Below, in pieces: positions 25,653 to 35,872 of a stretch of DNA of 64,000 nucleotides. Each line of letters opens with the position of its first letter. The first letter of the stretch is position 1. The notes below the pieces were generated by a model that searched no databases, was not told the origin of the DNA, and saw only the letters and a list, made by a program, of their open reading frames with translations. The stretch lies in the NCBI GenBank assembly GCA_029556545.1, contig JAKQEQ010000049.1, forward strand, positions 19,602 to 83,601. Reading direction: 5' to 3'. A program made the position numbers and the translations under genes. The stretch is from Candidatus Hydrogenedentota bacterium (GTDB taxonomy: Bacteria; Hydrogenedentota; Hydrogenedentia; Hydrogenedentales; JAGMZX01).

Positions 25653-27881
25653 TTAGCGCGCCCGGACACGGCGCAGGAACGCCGCAACGCCCGCCACGAT
25701 GAGCCCCGCGAGCATGAGGAAACTGATCGTCAATCCAACAGTGACCGATCGTGGCTCATACGTAAACACAACACGATGTTGTCCCGCCGGGACCGCCGCG
25801 CCGCGAAACAGCCCGTTCGCGCGCAAGATGGGCTGGGGTTCTCCGTCGCGGACCGCGCGCCAGCCGGGCGCAAAGGAGTCCGCCAGCACAAGGATGCCGT
25901 CCGCGGGCGCATCCACGTGAACGACGACGTGTTCCGGCGTGATCGTTTCGACAGCGCAGGGGACCAGGGTCTCGCTCGGGGCGGCGGGCGGGGCGGTCTG
26001 AGGCATGATGCCCTCGATGACGCACGCGGCGCGCGGATCGAATTGCGGGTCCGCGAGCGCTGCGAGGGCCGCGTCAAAGTTCGGGGCCGCGCGGTAAGCG
26101 GGAACCCAGAACGCGCGCGGCAACGCGCTGTCATTTTGGAATACGACGTGATCGTTAACCCGAACCGGCGGCCCGAGGCGCACCGTGCCCTCCGGCCACG
26201 GCGATTCCGTGAAGGGGCTGTCCGCAGCGACCGCCAGGCTGCCGACGGCCATGAGATTCACGGCGTCGGGATACGCGGCATCGGGCGCGATTCCGAGGCG
26301 GCTGCGCGGCCCGGTCTCCGCAACCGCGGCCAAGCCGCGCCACCACCGGGCCTGCTCGCGCGTCAACGGCCAGAACACGCCGCCGGCAAGCGGCGCGTCC
26401 GCGAGGAACCCAGCGTTCGGCGATAGTGCCGTATCGATCGGGGAAGTCGCCACGTGAATGCGCGCTTCCGGCGCCGCAGCGCGCACTACAGCTAGCGTGT
26501 CCGGCAAGGTTTCGTGAGGGGGCGTCCCGAAGGGATGGGTGAACCGGTTGCCGTTGGCGGCGGCGAGATCCACGGCTTGAACAAGCGAGAGGAACGCCGT
26601 GAGCCCGGCGACTAGCGTTCGCGCGCGCGGCGCTGCGAGCAACGCGACGAGCACGAGCGTCAGCAACGCAACGCGGCCCACAGCGGGGGGCGTCCCGATT
26701 ACGACAAGGCCAATGATGAGCGCCGCGGCGGCAGCGATGGGCCCCCAGAAGCGCGGCGAACGCATGTCGCGACCAACGGAAAACAGGGCGTCGACGCCGA
26801 TGCCCGCGAGCACCGACACGCTGAACGCGAGGGGCAGAAAACACGCGCGCAACGCGGTCTGACCCGTGGCGGCGGCCGCGAGACACAATGCCGCCGCGAT
26901 GCTGAAGTAGACGGTGCCGGTGCGCGCGCCGGGATGAAAGAACGCGGCGGGCAGTACGAGCAGCGCCGCCATGCCGAAATACCCACGCCGGGGCAGGTAG
27001 TCGGGCGCGGCGGAAACGGTCTGCGCCAGCAACGCGGCTAGTCCGCCGGGCGCCTGCCCGGCAAGATCGACATGGGTCAACGTTTGCAGCGGCGCGTCGA
27101 GACCGGCCAGCCAGCCAAGCGTTGGCGCCCATTGTACGGCGGCAAGGCCGAACGCGACAGCCGCGCCCAGCGCGAGCCGAAGCAGTGCGCGCGAAACGGC
27201 GGATGCTTTCGCCGAGCCGCCAAATGCGAGCAGCACGGCATAGGGCGCGGTCAGCAACAGGAACGCGATGGCTGCCGCTGGTGAACCGCAGAGGAACAGG
27301 AGCGCCAGCGTGATGCCGGGCACGGCGGCGCTCGCCGCATTCGATCGCGGCGGGAAGACGGTGACCGCCCAGAAGAGCCATGGGGCGCAGGCCATCGCGT
27401 TCGCGAGTTCGGGCCGCGACATGGCGGCGGCGGCCGCGCCCGAAAAAGCATAGGTCACGCCCGTGAACAGGGCGCTCATATCGCGCAGTCCGAGTGACCG
27501 CGCGAAGAGGGCGCATCCAAGACCCATCAGTGCAAGACACAGCGCGGCGTGCCAAGCCATCGCCGTCGGCGTGGGCAAAAGAAGGAACACCACATTGAAC
27601 GGGTGGAACAGGCCGGTGGCGGGGTTCGCGAGGAAGGGCGCGCCGCAGAACTGCGCATCGGTCCACAGCGGGAGTTGACCCTGCCGCAGCCGCCCGAACC
27701 CATACTGAAACACGGGCAGGACGCGCTGGTAGAGGTCCGCGTTTTCGAGGGCCTCGCGCGCGCCGTGCTCGGGCCGCTCGACGGCCCGCCAGTAGACCGG
27801 CGCGGCGAGCAGGAACAGCACCGCCGTGAAGAGCACCGGCCAGAACGGGCCGCGATTCCGCGCGCCGGGCAGCGTGGTCAC
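25653..27881 (-). CDS. YfhO-type multipass membrane protein
   Basis: This 742-residue protein begins with a membrane helix (FWPVLFTAVLFLLAAPVYW) and LPLWTDAQFCGAPFLANPATGLFHP, typical of the YfhO/GT-C-like membrane protein family, followed by about ten helices. A soluble region comes next, then a final helix near the C-terminus (TVGLTISFLMLAGLIVAGVAAFL). YfhO relatives act in cell-surface glycosylation, for example of lipoteichoic acid in Bacillus; the role here is unknown. The GTG start at 27881 overlaps the stop of the upstream Gfo/Idh gene (GTGA), which fits translational coupling. Confidence 0.75.
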   Translation of the reverse strand: MTTLPGARNRGPFWPVLFTAVLFLLAAPVYWRAVERPEHGAREALENADLYQRVLPVFQYGFGRLRQGQLPLWTDAQFCGAPFLANPATGLFHPFNVVFLLLPTPTAMAWHAALCLALMGLGCALFARSLGLRDMSALFTGVTYAFSGAAAAAMSRPELANAMACAPWLFWAVTVFPPRSNAASAAVPGITLALLFLCGSPAAAIAFLLLTAPYAVLLAFGGSAKASAVSRALLRLALGAAVAFGLAAVQWAPTLGWLAGLDAPLQTLTHVDLAGQAPGGLAALLAQTVSAAPDYLPRRGYFGMAALLVLPAAFFHPGARTGTVYFSIAAALCLAAAATGQTALRACFLPLAFSVSVLAGIGVDALFSVGRDMRSPRFWGPIAAAAALIIGLVVIGTPPAVGRVALLTLVLVALLAAPRARTLVAGLTAFLSLVQAVDLAAANGNRFTHPFGTPPHETLPDTLAVVRAAAPEARIHVATSPIDTALSPNAGFLADAPLAGGVFWPLTREQARWWRGLAAVAETGPRSRLGIAPDAAYPDAVNLMAVGSLAVAADSPFTESPWPEGTVRLGPPVRVNDHVVFQNDSALPRAFWVPAYRAAPNFDAALAALADPQFDPRAACVIEGIMPQTAPPAAPSETLVPCAVETITPEHVVVHVDAPADGILVLADSFAPGWRAVRDGEPQPILRANGLFRGAAVPAGQHRVVFTYEPRSVTVGLTISFLMLAGLIVAGVAAFLRRVRAR

Positions 27882-28873
27882 GCCAGCAACTCGCGTACCG
27901 TGACCCAGCGGCGCTCCTTGGCGGCGCGCACCATGGCATGCGTCGCGGCCAGGCTGTTCAGGTTGTCCCGCCCGCTGGTTTCCGGCTCGGTGTTCGCGGT
28001 CAGGGCGCGCGCAAACGCTTCGAGCAGCCACGCCTGATGCGCGGGCTCGAACTTGACCAGCGGGACCGCGCGGCGGCTGCCGGGTTTATCGGAGAAGAAG
28101 ACCTGCTCGCCTTCGAGCATGAGCGCGCCTTTCGAGCCATCGAAGCGCCAGTCCGCGTTCCAGGTGGTTTCCCAACCGCCGCTGACCCAACTCGCGCAGT
28201 AATTCGCCGTCGCGCCGTTCTCGCACCGCCATTGGGCCATGACCGTCGCATCGCCCTTATACCAGCTCCACGGCGCGCCGACACTGGCCGCCTGCACCGA
28301 GGCAATGTCCGTGCCGAGGACGCCCCGGAGCATATCCACGTGGTGGATGCTCATGTCGAGGATGAGCGGATAGGGCATCTCCTCGCGGTAGCCGCCGAAA
28401 TGCGGGCCCTTGTGGAAGCGAATCTCGACGTAACCCACGTCGCCGAGGCGGCCCTTCTCGATGAAGCGCTTAATCGTTTGCGTCACGGGCTGGTAGCGGT
28501 AATTCTGTGCGACCATGAGCGTGCGCTTTGCCTGTTTCGCCCGCGCCACGAGGTCCTTCGCGTCCTTCACAGTCGGCGCGAGCGGCTTCTCGCAGAGCAC
28601 GTGCAGGCCACGCCTGAACGCTTCGGCGCAGACCTGCCGCCGGAACCGCTGGGGCGTGACATCGAGCAGCGCCTCCGCCTCGACCACCGCGATGGCTTCG
28701 CGATAGTCGGTGAAGCAGCGGTCGCGCGGCATGCCGTGGCGCGCGGCCGCCGCGATCAGGTTCGCCTCGTTGGTATCGACGTAGGCCACGCCCGCCCACG
28801 CGGAGGACGCCGCGACCACGTCGGTCCATTCGCGGCCCATGCCGCCCACCCCGACCTGAATGATGCGCTTCAT
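27878..28873 (-). CDS. Gfo/Idh/MocA-family oxidoreductase
   Basis: A 331-residue cytosolic NAD(P)-dependent oxidoreductase. It has the dinucleotide motif RIIQVGVGGMGREW, the CEKPLAPTVKDA motif (EKP) and the MSIHHVDMLRGVLG segment near the active site. The start is ATG 28873. It has no signal peptide, unlike the homologue at 15073-16302. The substrate, probably a sugar or inositol derivative, cannot be told from sequence. It is followed by the overlapping YfhO-like gene. Confidence 0.88.
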   Translation of the reverse strand: MKRIIQVGVGGMGREWTDVVAASSAWAGVAYVDTNEANLIAAAARHGMPRDRCFTDYREAIAVVEAEALLDVTPQRFRRQVCAEAFRRGLHVLCEKPLAPTVKDAKDLVARAKQAKRTLMVAQNYRYQPVTQTIKRFIEKGRLGDVGYVEIRFHKGPHFGGYREEMPYPLILDMSIHHVDMLRGVLGTDIASVQAASVGAPWSWYKGDATVMAQWRCENGATANYCASWVSGGWETTWNADWRFDGSKGALMLEGEQVFFSDKPGSRRAVPLVKFEPAHQAWLLEAFARALTANTEPETSGRDNLNSLAATHAMVRAAKERRWVTVRELLA

Positions 28874-28910
28874 GATCGTGCTCCGGTTGTCGCGTAAGGG
28901 ACCGCTCCCC

Positions 28911-30113
28911 CTACACATCCGCCTCGGTAAATTGCGCCAGGATGCGCTTCGCCGCGGATAGTTTGTGGACCTCGTCCGGGCCGTCGTAGATGCGCCCGGC
29001 GCGTTCGTTTCGGAAGAACAGCGCCAGCGGCGTGTAATCGGTCGTGCCGAGGCCGCCGTGCACCTGAATCGCGCGGTCGATGACCCGCATCATCGTGTTC
29101 GCGGCGTGGAACTTGATGAGCGAAATCTCGACCCGCGCCTCCTTCGGACCACACTGGTCAATGCACCACGCCGCGTGCAGTACGGCGAGCCGCGCGGCGT
29201 TGATCTCGGCGCGGCTTTCCGCGATCCACGCGCGGACAATCTGCTGGTCCGCGAGCGTGTGATCGGGCGTCACGCGGCGTTGCAGCGCGTAACGGCACAT
29301 GAGTTCGAAACTGCGCTCGCACACGCCCATCCAACGCATGCAATGATGGATGCGTCCGGGTCCGAGCCGGTCCTGCGCGATGAGAAAGCCCGCGCCGTCC
29401 GGGCCGAGGATGTTGTCCACGGGCACGCGCACGTTCTCGTAGCGAATGCGCGAATGACTGGCCCAATCCTCGCCGCGCCACCCCATCGAGGGCGTGTTTT
29501 CCTCGATACACACGCCGGGCGTATCGATGGGCACGAGAATCTGGCTTGCGCGCAGGTGCTTCGGCGCGTCCGGGTTCGTAATCGCCATCACGATGGCGAA
29601 AGACGCGCCGTCCGCGCCCGTGCTGAACCACTTCGTGCCGTTGATGACCCACTCGTTGCCGTCGCGGACCGCCGTGGTGCCCATCCAGACGGGGTTCGAG
29701 CCGGGGTAGTCCGGCTCCGTCATCGAGAAGCAACTGCGGATGTCCCCCGCGAGCAGCGGCGTCAGGAACCGCTCCTTTTGCTCGTCGGTCCCGTACTTGA
29801 TCAGAATCTCCATGTTGCCGGCGTCGGGCGCCTGGCAATTGAAGGTGTAATGCCCCAAAGGCGAGCGCCCGAGTTCCGCGCTCACGAGGCCGTGTTCGAG
29901 CGTGCTCAGGCCCATACCGCCGTATTCCTTATGGATTTGCGGCAGCCACAGCCCTTCTTGCTTTACTTTCGCGCGCTTCTCCCGCAGCGCGTCCAAGACG
30001 ACCCGGAACCCCTGGGTGAGATAGTCGCGTTCGAGGGGAATGAGTTCCTCGTCCACAAACGCGCGCACACGACGAGTCACCTGCTGCATTCGGTCGGAAA
30101 TACTGAAATCCAT
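28911..30113 (-). CDS. Acyl-CoA dehydrogenase
   Basis: This 400-residue flavoprotein oxidises acyl-CoA thioesters at the alpha-beta bond and passes electrons to ETF. Visible are SCFSMTEPDYPGSNPVWMGT (FAD/substrate loop), NGTKWFSTGADGASFAIVM, the helical C-terminal domain, and the ending QVHGGLGTTDYTPLALFFRNERAGRI, which includes the conserved HGG-G-(T/Y). Closest by eye to medium-chain or CaiA-like members. ATG 30113 follows GGGAGG. It is 37 nt upstream of the Gfo/Idh gene and may be cotranscribed with it. Confidence 0.9.
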   Translation of the reverse strand: MDFSISDRMQQVTRRVRAFVDEELIPLERDYLTQGFRVVLDALREKRAKVKQEGLWLPQIHKEYGGMGLSTLEHGLVSAELGRSPLGHYTFNCQAPDAGNMEILIKYGTDEQKERFLTPLLAGDIRSCFSMTEPDYPGSNPVWMGTTAVRDGNEWVINGTKWFSTGADGASFAIVMAITNPDAPKHLRASQILVPIDTPGVCIEENTPSMGWRGEDWASHSRIRYENVRVPVDNILGPDGAGFLIAQDRLGPGRIHHCMRWMGVCERSFELMCRYALQRRVTPDHTLADQQIVRAWIAESRAEINAARLAVLHAAWCIDQCGPKEARVEISLIKFHAANTMMRVIDRAIQVHGGLGTTDYTPLALFFRNERAGRIYDGPDEVHKLSAAKRILAQFTEADV

Positions 30114-30239
30114 CTCCCGGCCTCCCGTTACTGCGTTCGACGGAAAGAGTACACCACGGGGCGGGGCCGGTGAAAGCCGCAGACAGCGGAACATACCGCG
30201 TCTACTGCTCAGGCGGTAGGACGTGGCGTGCGGCGGGAA

Positions 30240-30857
30240 CTACAGGTGACAGTGGGCAAGGCCGCGCTTTTCGAGGTACTGCTGGTGGTATTCCTCGGCG
30301 CGCCAGAACGTTGCCGCAGGCTGAATCTCCGTGGCGATGGGCCGCGCGTGCTTGCCGGAGCGATCGAGGGCATCCTTGGAAGCCCGCGCCGCGGCTTCCT
30401 GCTCGGGCGTGTGGAAGAAGACGACCGAGCGGTATTGGGTACCGAAATCCGGGCCTTGCCGGTTCACCTGGGTCGGATCATGGCAGGTCCAGAACACGTC
30501 GAGCAGTGCGTCGTAGGAAACCTTGTCCGGGTCGTACACGACCTCGACCACCTCCGCATGCCCGGTCCGGTCCGTGCACACGTCCTTGTAGGTGGGGCTT
30601 TCGAGCGCGCCGCCCATGTAGCCCACGGACGTGGCCGTCACGCCGTCAATGCGCCGAAATGCCGCCTCGACGCCCCAGAAACACCCCGCTCCGAAGGTGG
30701 CTTGCTCCATGATTCGCTCCTCGCCGGGTTGCGGAGCGTCCTCCTCGCGCGCGGCGGTTTCAGCGGTGGGCGCCCCCGATACGGGACCGCCGCAACCGGC
30801 CGTTACGCACCACGCCGCGCCGCCGAACAGCATCGTCAGGAAAACACGCCGCGACAT
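30240..30857 (-). CDS. msrA: Peptide methionine-S-sulfoxide reductase, lipoprotein form
   Basis: MsrA repairs oxidised methionine. This 205-residue version has the catalytic [32 protein letters not shown] and GTQYRS motifs. An N-terminal lipoprotein signal ([17 protein letters not shown]) indicates export and anchoring in the periplasm. Start ATG 30857 places the lipobox correctly. It is a single-gene unit between the acyl-CoA dehydrogenase and a cupin gene. Confidence 0.93.
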   Translation of the reverse strand: MSRRVFLTMLFGGAAWCVTAGCGGPVSGAPTAETAAREEDAPQPGEERIMEQATFGAGCFWGVEAAFRRIDGVTATSVGYMGGALESPTYKDVCTDRTGHAEVVEVVYDPDKVSYDALLDVFWTCHDPTQVNRQGPDFGTQYRSVVFFHTPEQEAAARASKDALDRSGKHARPIATEIQPAATFWRAEEYHQQYLEKRGLAHCHL

Positions 30858-30954
30858 CTCGATATCCCTGCCTTTGGCCGCGCCCCGACGCAGCTCGCGC
30901 CGGGGAACGCCTCGCGGTATAGGCAACACGCGGCAGGCGGGGATTATTGCGGCG

Positions 30955-32178
30955 CTACTCGGCTTCCACCACGAGGTCCGGGTTCTCCGGTCCGAAGTGC
31001 TTCAGCATGACGAGCGGGTCCGCCTTGCTCGGGTTGCTGATAACGACGCCCGCTTTCGCGGCCGCCTCGGACACGAAATACTCGTCCTGGGTCAGTTGGC
31101 CGTAGCGGATCAACGCGGGCGATTCGATGTCCCATACGCCCAGCTTGCCGTGGCCTTGCATGCAGATGAGCCCGTAGGCCGCGCCGTCCTTGATGGTCAC
31201 GGTGCCGCCCGGCAGGACCGTGAGTTCCTTCGCGCTGAACGCGGCGGACTTGTAGCAAATCCAGTTGTCGATGTAGCCCTCGGCCTTCATCTGCTCGATG
31301 GGCTTCACCGGTTTCGGGCGCATAAAGTGTTTCTTGGCGAAGTTCGGATCGACGTTCAGTTCCCAGTCGATGACCTCGACCAGGTAGTCGAAGTCGCCCT
31401 TCTTGTCCGGGGGCGTGTCTTTCCAGAGCAGTTCCTCGGGCACGATCGAATCGCCCGTGAGCGACTGATACATGGCGAAGACATCCGACGCCTTCTGCGG
31501 CTCGTAGGTGCAGAGGCTGCCCGGCGCGTGGAGCACGCCGGGGGGCACGTCCCAGCCCGTGCCCGGTTCGAGCCGATACGCCGCCGACAGATTGGTCAGC
31601 TTGTTGTCGCCCTTGACATAATCCATGAGTGCCTGGCGCACCTGCTCCTTCGTCACACCGGGCTGGAGCCCGAAGAACGTGTACGGGAAATCGCCGCCGT
31701 GGTTGTTCACCTGCGGCGGGAAGTAATACGCCTCCGGTTTGCCGAGTTGCTTCACCCGCGCGGCGTGCGCGTCGTCATGGTGGATGTGGTGCGGCAGCGC
31801 GCCCTTGTTGTCGAAGAACTTCGAGTACATCGGCCAGCGGCCATGCTCGTTCCAGATGCGGTCGCCGATCAATGCGCCCTTGAGATCCGCCACGGCGTCC
31901 CGCAGCAATACCCGCTCCGTCTTGCCGCCGTCCTCGAAGACAATGAAGCTGAGTCCTTCATTCGGGCTGGTGAGCGGGCCGTTGTCCGCGGGCGTGGTCG
32001 AAGAGAACCACCGCTCGTCGATGCCGCCGCGCACGCCGCCCATCGCGTAGTAGTCGTCCGGGTGCAGCTTGATGCGCCGGCCCGGCACGCAAAACGAGCG
32101 CGGCACCCACGTGGGCGCGAGCCGCACGATCCCTTTGCCTTGTTCCAGTGCCTTTTCGGCCAATGCTTTCGTGGACAT
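30955..32178 (-). CDS. Cupin protein resembling type I phosphomannose isomerase
   Basis: The 407-residue protein has two cupin-like parts. The first has [25 protein letters not shown], a metal-binding His cluster with the KPE found in ManA-like enzymes, and [14 protein letters not shown]. The second is a C-terminal cupin ([26 protein letters not shown]). These support a sugar-phosphate isomerase of the ManA superfamily, but the exact reaction is uncertain. ATG 32178 has AAGGAAG upstream. It follows a Gfo/Idh gene by 21 nt, suggesting a small sugar-catabolism operon. Confidence 0.7.
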   Translation of the reverse strand: MSTKALAEKALEQGKGIVRLAPTWVPRSFCVPGRRIKLHPDDYYAMGGVRGGIDERWFSSTTPADNGPLTSPNEGLSFIVFEDGGKTERVLLRDAVADLKGALIGDRIWNEHGRWPMYSKFFDNKGALPHHIHHDDAHAARVKQLGKPEAYYFPPQVNNHGGDFPYTFFGLQPGVTKEQVRQALMDYVKGDNKLTNLSAAYRLEPGTGWDVPPGVLHAPGSLCTYEPQKASDVFAMYQSLTGDSIVPEELLWKDTPPDKKGDFDYLVEVIDWELNVDPNFAKKHFMRPKPVKPIEQMKAEGYIDNWICYKSAAFSAKELTVLPGGTVTIKDGAAYGLICMQGHGKLGVWDIESPALIRYGQLTQDEYFVSEAAAKAGVVISNPSKADPLVMLKHFGPENPDLVVEAE

Positions 32179-32199
32179 CCTTGCTTCCTTTCGATTCGA

Positions 32200-33336
32200 T
32201 TAGGCGCCGACGGCCTGCCACGTCCCGGATTTCGCCGATTTCAGGACCGCGTCGCAAACATACTGCGTTTCGAGCGCGCCGCGGAAGGTGGGCTGCGCCG
32301 GTTCGCCGGTTTCGAGCCCCTTGATAAAGTCCGCGACACCGTGAATGAACGAGTGTTCGTATCCGATTTGCAGTCCGGGGACCCACCACTTGTCCATGTA
32401 GGGCATGTCCGAGTCGGAGACATGCACCGAACGCCAGCCGCGCACGATCGAGTCGTCGCGGTGGTCGAAGTAGTTGAGGCGATGCAGGTCGTGCAGGTCC
32501 CACTGGATGCTGGCGTGCTCGCCGTTGATTTCGAACGTATATAGCGCTTTGTGGCCGCGGGCGTAACGGGTGGACTCGAACGTGGCCAGCGATCCGTTGT
32601 TGAACCGGGCGAGGAACGCGCAGGCGTCGTCGATGGTCACCGGCTCGACCTTGCCCGTCAGGTTGTGTTGGCGCTCCTTCACGAAAATCTCCGTCATGGC
32701 GGTGACGCTGCTGATGGGGCCGTTCAGCCACAGCGCGGTGTCGATGCAATGCGCGAGCAGGTCGCCCGTGACGCCGGCGCCGGCCGCCGCGGCGTCGAGC
32801 CGCCAGAGGCCCGTGCCGCCTTGGGGCAGATCCGCGGAGATGGTCCAGTCCTGAAGAAAGACTGCGCGGTAGTGGAAGATGCGGCCCAGACGCCCTTGGT
32901 CGATGAGCAGCTTCGCGAGCGTCACGGCGGGCACGCGCCGGTAGTTGTACCAGACCATGTTCGCCACGCCCGCCTTCTCGACGGCCTCGACCATTTCGAG
33001 GCCCTCGGCGGGATTCATGGAGAGCGGCTTCTCGCAGAGCACCATCTTGCCCGCCTGCGCCGCCGCGATGGCGATGTCGTGGTGATAGTTGTTCGGCGTG
33101 CAGATATCGATTGCGTCGATATCCTTGCGCTCGACCAGCTTACGCCAGTCGGTCTCGACGCCCTCGTAGCCCCAGTTGTCCGCGAACGCCTGTATCTTGT
33201 CCTTGCTGCGCGCGCAGGCGGCCTTCAACACAGGCTCGTACGACAAGTCGAAGAACTTGCCCGCCTGGCGATAGGCGTTCGAGTGCGCCCGCCCCATGAA
33301 CCCGTAGCCGATTAAGCCAACGTTAAGTTCTTTCAT
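32200..33336 (-). CDS. Gfo/Idh/MocA-family oxidoreductase
   Basis: A 378-residue NAD(P)-dependent oxidoreductase: dinucleotide fold [48 protein letters not shown] (EKP), and [14 protein letters not shown] with the catalytic-region His. Length is typical for sugar or inositol dehydrogenases of this family. ATG 33336 follows GGGAG. It precedes the cupin gene in what is probably a two-gene operon. Confidence 0.9.
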   Translation of the reverse strand: MKELNVGLIGYGFMGRAHSNAYRQAGKFFDLSYEPVLKAACARSKDKIQAFADNWGYEGVETDWRKLVERKDIDAIDICTPNNYHHDIAIAAAQAGKMVLCEKPLSMNPAEGLEMVEAVEKAGVANMVWYNYRRVPAVTLAKLLIDQGRLGRIFHYRAVFLQDWTISADLPQGGTGLWRLDAAAAGAGVTGDLLAHCIDTALWLNGPISSVTAMTEIFVKERQHNLTGKVEPVTIDDACAFLARFNNGSLATFESTRYARGHKALYTFEINGEHASIQWDLHDLHRLNYFDHRDDSIVRGWRSVHVSDSDMPYMDKWWVPGLQIGYEHSFIHGVADFIKGLETGEPAQPTFRGALETQYVCDAVLKSAKSGTWQAVGA

Positions 33337-33379
33337 AATGCTGATTCTCCCACTTCCTGCATTGAAGAGACAGTGCCTT

Positions 33380-33760
33380 TCAGAGACCTAGTGTCAACCT
33401 GCTTGCGGCGCGAATGCGCCGACAACGGTTCCGCGCATCTCGGGCGGTTTCTTGGTCGGCTGAGTCGCCCGGATATCGAAAACTGACGGCAAATTCGGAC
33501 AAGAAAGCCAAATCTTCTCGATGAATCTCTCATATAGGCAACTTCGCAAGCACCAAATCAAGAAGTGCGGCTAGATCATGTGTTTTGGGGAGAGTGACTC
33601 CCATTTCGTGGAGCATTGCCTTCAGGTATTTCTCCGCACACTGTTGCGCATGGAAACAAGCTCCGTCATAGTTCGGATTCTTCCGTGCATGTGATTCACG
33701 TTCCACGGTCCAATAGTCCGCTTCCGCTTTCTGAATCCACGCAAGAGTTATCGGCGTCAT
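33380..33760 (-). pseudogene. HEPN-domain toxin with in-frame TGA
   Basis: HEPN proteins paired with MNT nucleotidyltransferases are toxin-antitoxin partners. From ATG 33760 the frame encodes 76 residues (AWIQKAEADYWTVERE, DGACFHAQQCAEKYLKAML, KTHDLAALLDLVLAKLPI) and then a TGA at 33532-33530. The same frame continues for 49 sense codons with FLSEFAVSFRYPGDSADQ, the expected end of the HEPN fold, to a stop at 33380. The gene therefore looks like a full 126-codon HEPN gene broken by one nonsense codon. A sequencing error or readthrough are alternatives. The start overlaps the MNT gene by 65 nt. Confidence 0.8.
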
Positions 33761-34070
33761 ACAGCACGATGCCCGTTTGCACCACTTCCCGCACGAAATC
33801 GTCGCCCATCTCGAGCCGCTCACGTACTTTCTCCGGACTGCGCACGAGGATGTCGGCGGGAAACGGCGGCCTCACTTCAAGGCGAATCTGCACGGATTTT
33901 TCCCACGGCTTCCCTTCGTGCGGCATGATGACCAGCAAGTCGACGTCCGAGTCCGGTGTCGCCTTGCCGCACGCATATGATCCGAAGAGGACAACCCGTT
34001 CCGGCTGGAAGCGCCGTCCGATTTCACCGGCAACCCGGCGTATGTCCCGCATTCGTGTCATCTCACCCAT
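33696..34070 (-). CDS. MNT-type minimal nucleotidyltransferase (antitoxin)
   Basis: This 124-residue protein has the nucleotidyltransferase motif VVLFGSYACGKATPDSDVDLLV (GSxxxG and DxD), typical of MntA antitoxins that AMPylate HEPN toxins. It overlaps the sugar-isomerase gene by eight nt and the HEPN gene by 65 nt. The last 20 residues run past the usual end of the domain. Confidence 0.85.
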   Translation of the reverse strand: MGEMTRMRDIRRVAGEIGRRFQPERVVLFGSYACGKATPDSDVDLLVIMPHEGKPWEKSVQIRLEVRPPFPADILVRSPEKVRERLEMGDDFVREVVQTGIVLYDADNSCVDSESGSGLLDRGT

Positions 34071-34959
34071 ACTTCTTGTTCAATTCATCGACCGCTTTCT
34101 TGCAGCGCTCGGTGACGGCCCAGGCGTCGGGCCAGAAGCACAGGTCCACGGTCCACCAGTCGTGCTTGATGCCTGACGCGACGAGTTCCGGCACGAGTTC
34201 GTCGAAATCGAGGATGCCCTCGCCGAAGGGCGCATGTGTGCTGGTTTCGTCGTCGTGGAGCGTGCCGTCCGAGTCGATGAGGTGGATATGGTTAATCTTG
34301 CCGCGCAGTTTCCGCGCGAGTTCGAGCGCGCCGCCGGGCAGCGTCTCTTTCTTGCCGGGCTGCCGCGCGCCGACGGCGGCAACCATATGGGCGTGGCACG
34401 TGTCGAACATGATGCCGAAGTTGTCGTCGTTCACCTCGTCAACGATACGCAGGATGTCCGACGGCTTGTTGAAGGCAAAGCCCGGCTCGAACTCCCACGT
34501 GACGTACACGCCCTGGTCCGCGGCCTCGTCCGCGCAGCGCTGCCAGGTCTCGACGACCCGCTTGCGAGCCGTTGCCTCGTCCACCTGCTCGAAGATGGTC
34601 GGCGGCTGCACGGCGTCGACGCGGATGCCCGGAATCCCGAGGTCGACGCAGAACTCGAGGTTCTTGCGGAACTCGTTGAGGTATGGCGTCGTGTCCTCCG
34701 TGTCGATCAAGCGCTGACTCCACAGGTTCGCGGCCATGCCGGAGAAGGCGAGTCCCGCGTCGGCTACGCCCTGCCTGCACGCGGCCCGCTGTTCCTTGTC
34801 CGGCATGATGTCCGGGTTCGGGTGGATGCCGAAGCCTCCCAGTTCGACGCCGTCAAACTTGAGCGCCTGCAACTGCCGCAGGATTTCCTCCCACGGGACC
34901 GGGTTGTCCGCATACGGACCAATCGAGAATGCCCACGTACCAATCGAGATTCTTTTCAT
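34063..34959 (-). CDS. Sugar phosphate isomerase/epimerase (AP endonuclease-2 TIM barrel)
   Basis: This 298-residue TIM-barrel protein belongs to the xylose-isomerase-like family: GTWAFSIGPY, KFDGVELGGFG, TWEFEPGFAF, GIMFDTCHAHM and INHIHLIDSDG carry the metal-binding Glu, Asp and His residues. Members isomerise or epimerise sugars or inosose. Start ATG 34959 is chosen for the family-typical MKRISIGTWAFS beginning. It neighbours two Gfo/Idh genes and the cupin gene, with the toxin-antitoxin pair inserted between. Confidence 0.85.
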   Translation of the reverse strand: MKRISIGTWAFSIGPYADNPVPWEEILRQLQALKFDGVELGGFGIHPNPDIMPDKEQRAACRQGVADAGLAFSGMAANLWSQRLIDTEDTTPYLNEFRKNLEFCVDLGIPGIRVDAVQPPTIFEQVDEATARKRVVETWQRCADEAADQGVYVTWEFEPGFAFNKPSDILRIVDEVNDDNFGIMFDTCHAHMVAAVGARQPGKKETLPGGALELARKLRGKINHIHLIDSDGTLHDDETSTHAPFGEGILDFDELVPELVASGIKHDWWTVDLCFWPDAWAVTERCKKAVDELNKKYG

Positions 34960-35098
34960 GGCTCTTACTCGCTTTCTTGGGTTCCCCATTGTCAATCCGG
35001 CCCATCGGCCGAGACCTTATACTAGCAGATGCCGCCCCGGGATGGAATGTTTCTGTCACGCTGAAGCCGCCCAAAGGTTCGCGTCGGGGATTCCCCCG

Positions 35099-35839
35099 CT
35101 ACGATATCTCGTCGCGGCGATCACGCGGCGTCTCGTTCGATGCGGAACGTGCGCGCCTGGCGGGCTTTCGCGGCGCGCGGACGGCGGTTCGCGGCGCCTC
35201 GTCGCCGTTGCCGTCGCCAGACGGGCCGGCGGATTCGGGTTGCGCGCCTTCGGCCGTCCGCGACAACGGCGCATCGGCGTCCCCCAGCGCCTCCCGGCCA
35301 TTGCCGCACAGGCCCACGATGCGCGCGGCGAGTTCGGCGGCGCGCAGTTGCGTGGCGTCGTCGCCGTGAAGCAGTTTTTCAAGGACAACGCTTTTCACGA
35401 GGTCCGCGTTCAGCGTCTGCTCGGGAACGGGCTGGTCATTGTAATGGCGCGGCAACGCGGGGGCGCCGTGCAGGGCCGCGATGCATTCGTTGCGCGCGGC
35501 GTGCACGTGCGCGTTGTCGGGATAGTCATGGAGCAAGGCGTCCAGCAGCACGAGGGCTTCGGCATATCGGTGCGCATTATAGAGATCGACCGCGGCGGCG
35601 AACTTGCGCCATGATTCCTCGCGGGGCTCGCTGACGCGCCGCGCCACGGCGCGGTGGCGCCCAAGCAGCCCGCTGCCCGGTCGTCTCGCGGGATCGGGCG
35701 TGTGGCCCGGGCCTCGGGTATTCTGGGCGGTGATGCGCACTTCCGCGCCGCAACTGGGGCACAATCCGACCCTGCCCATCGCGGACGCGGGCACGAGCAT
35801 CTCTTGACCGCAAGCACAGGTAAGGGACAACTTCTCCAC
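35099..35839 (-). CDS. Zinc-ribbon plus TPR-like protein, unknown function
   Basis: The 246-residue protein starts with a zinc-ribbon-like segment (TCACGQEM...GLCPSCGAEV). A helical TPR-like region follows (FAAAVDLYNAHRYAEALVLLDALLHDYPDN), then a second helical part and a basic, low-complexity tail rich in Arg, Pro and Ala. GTG 35839 has GGAGC upstream. It lies 33 nt after the acidic coiled-coil gene and is likely cotranscribed with it. Confidence 0.65.
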   Translation of the reverse strand: MEKLSLTCACGQEMLVPASAMGRVGLCPSCGAEVRITAQNTRGPGHTPDPARRPGSGLLGRHRAVARRVSEPREESWRKFAAAVDLYNAHRYAEALVLLDALLHDYPDNAHVHAARNECIAALHGAPALPRHYNDQPVPEQTLNADLVKSVVLEKLLHGDDATQLRAAELAARIVGLCGNGREALGDADAPLSRTAEGAQPESAGPSGDGNGDEAPRTAVRAPRKPARRARSASNETPRDRRDEIS

Positions 35840-35872
35840 GGGTTTGCTCCAGTGCGAGCGCGCGGCTGCCGC

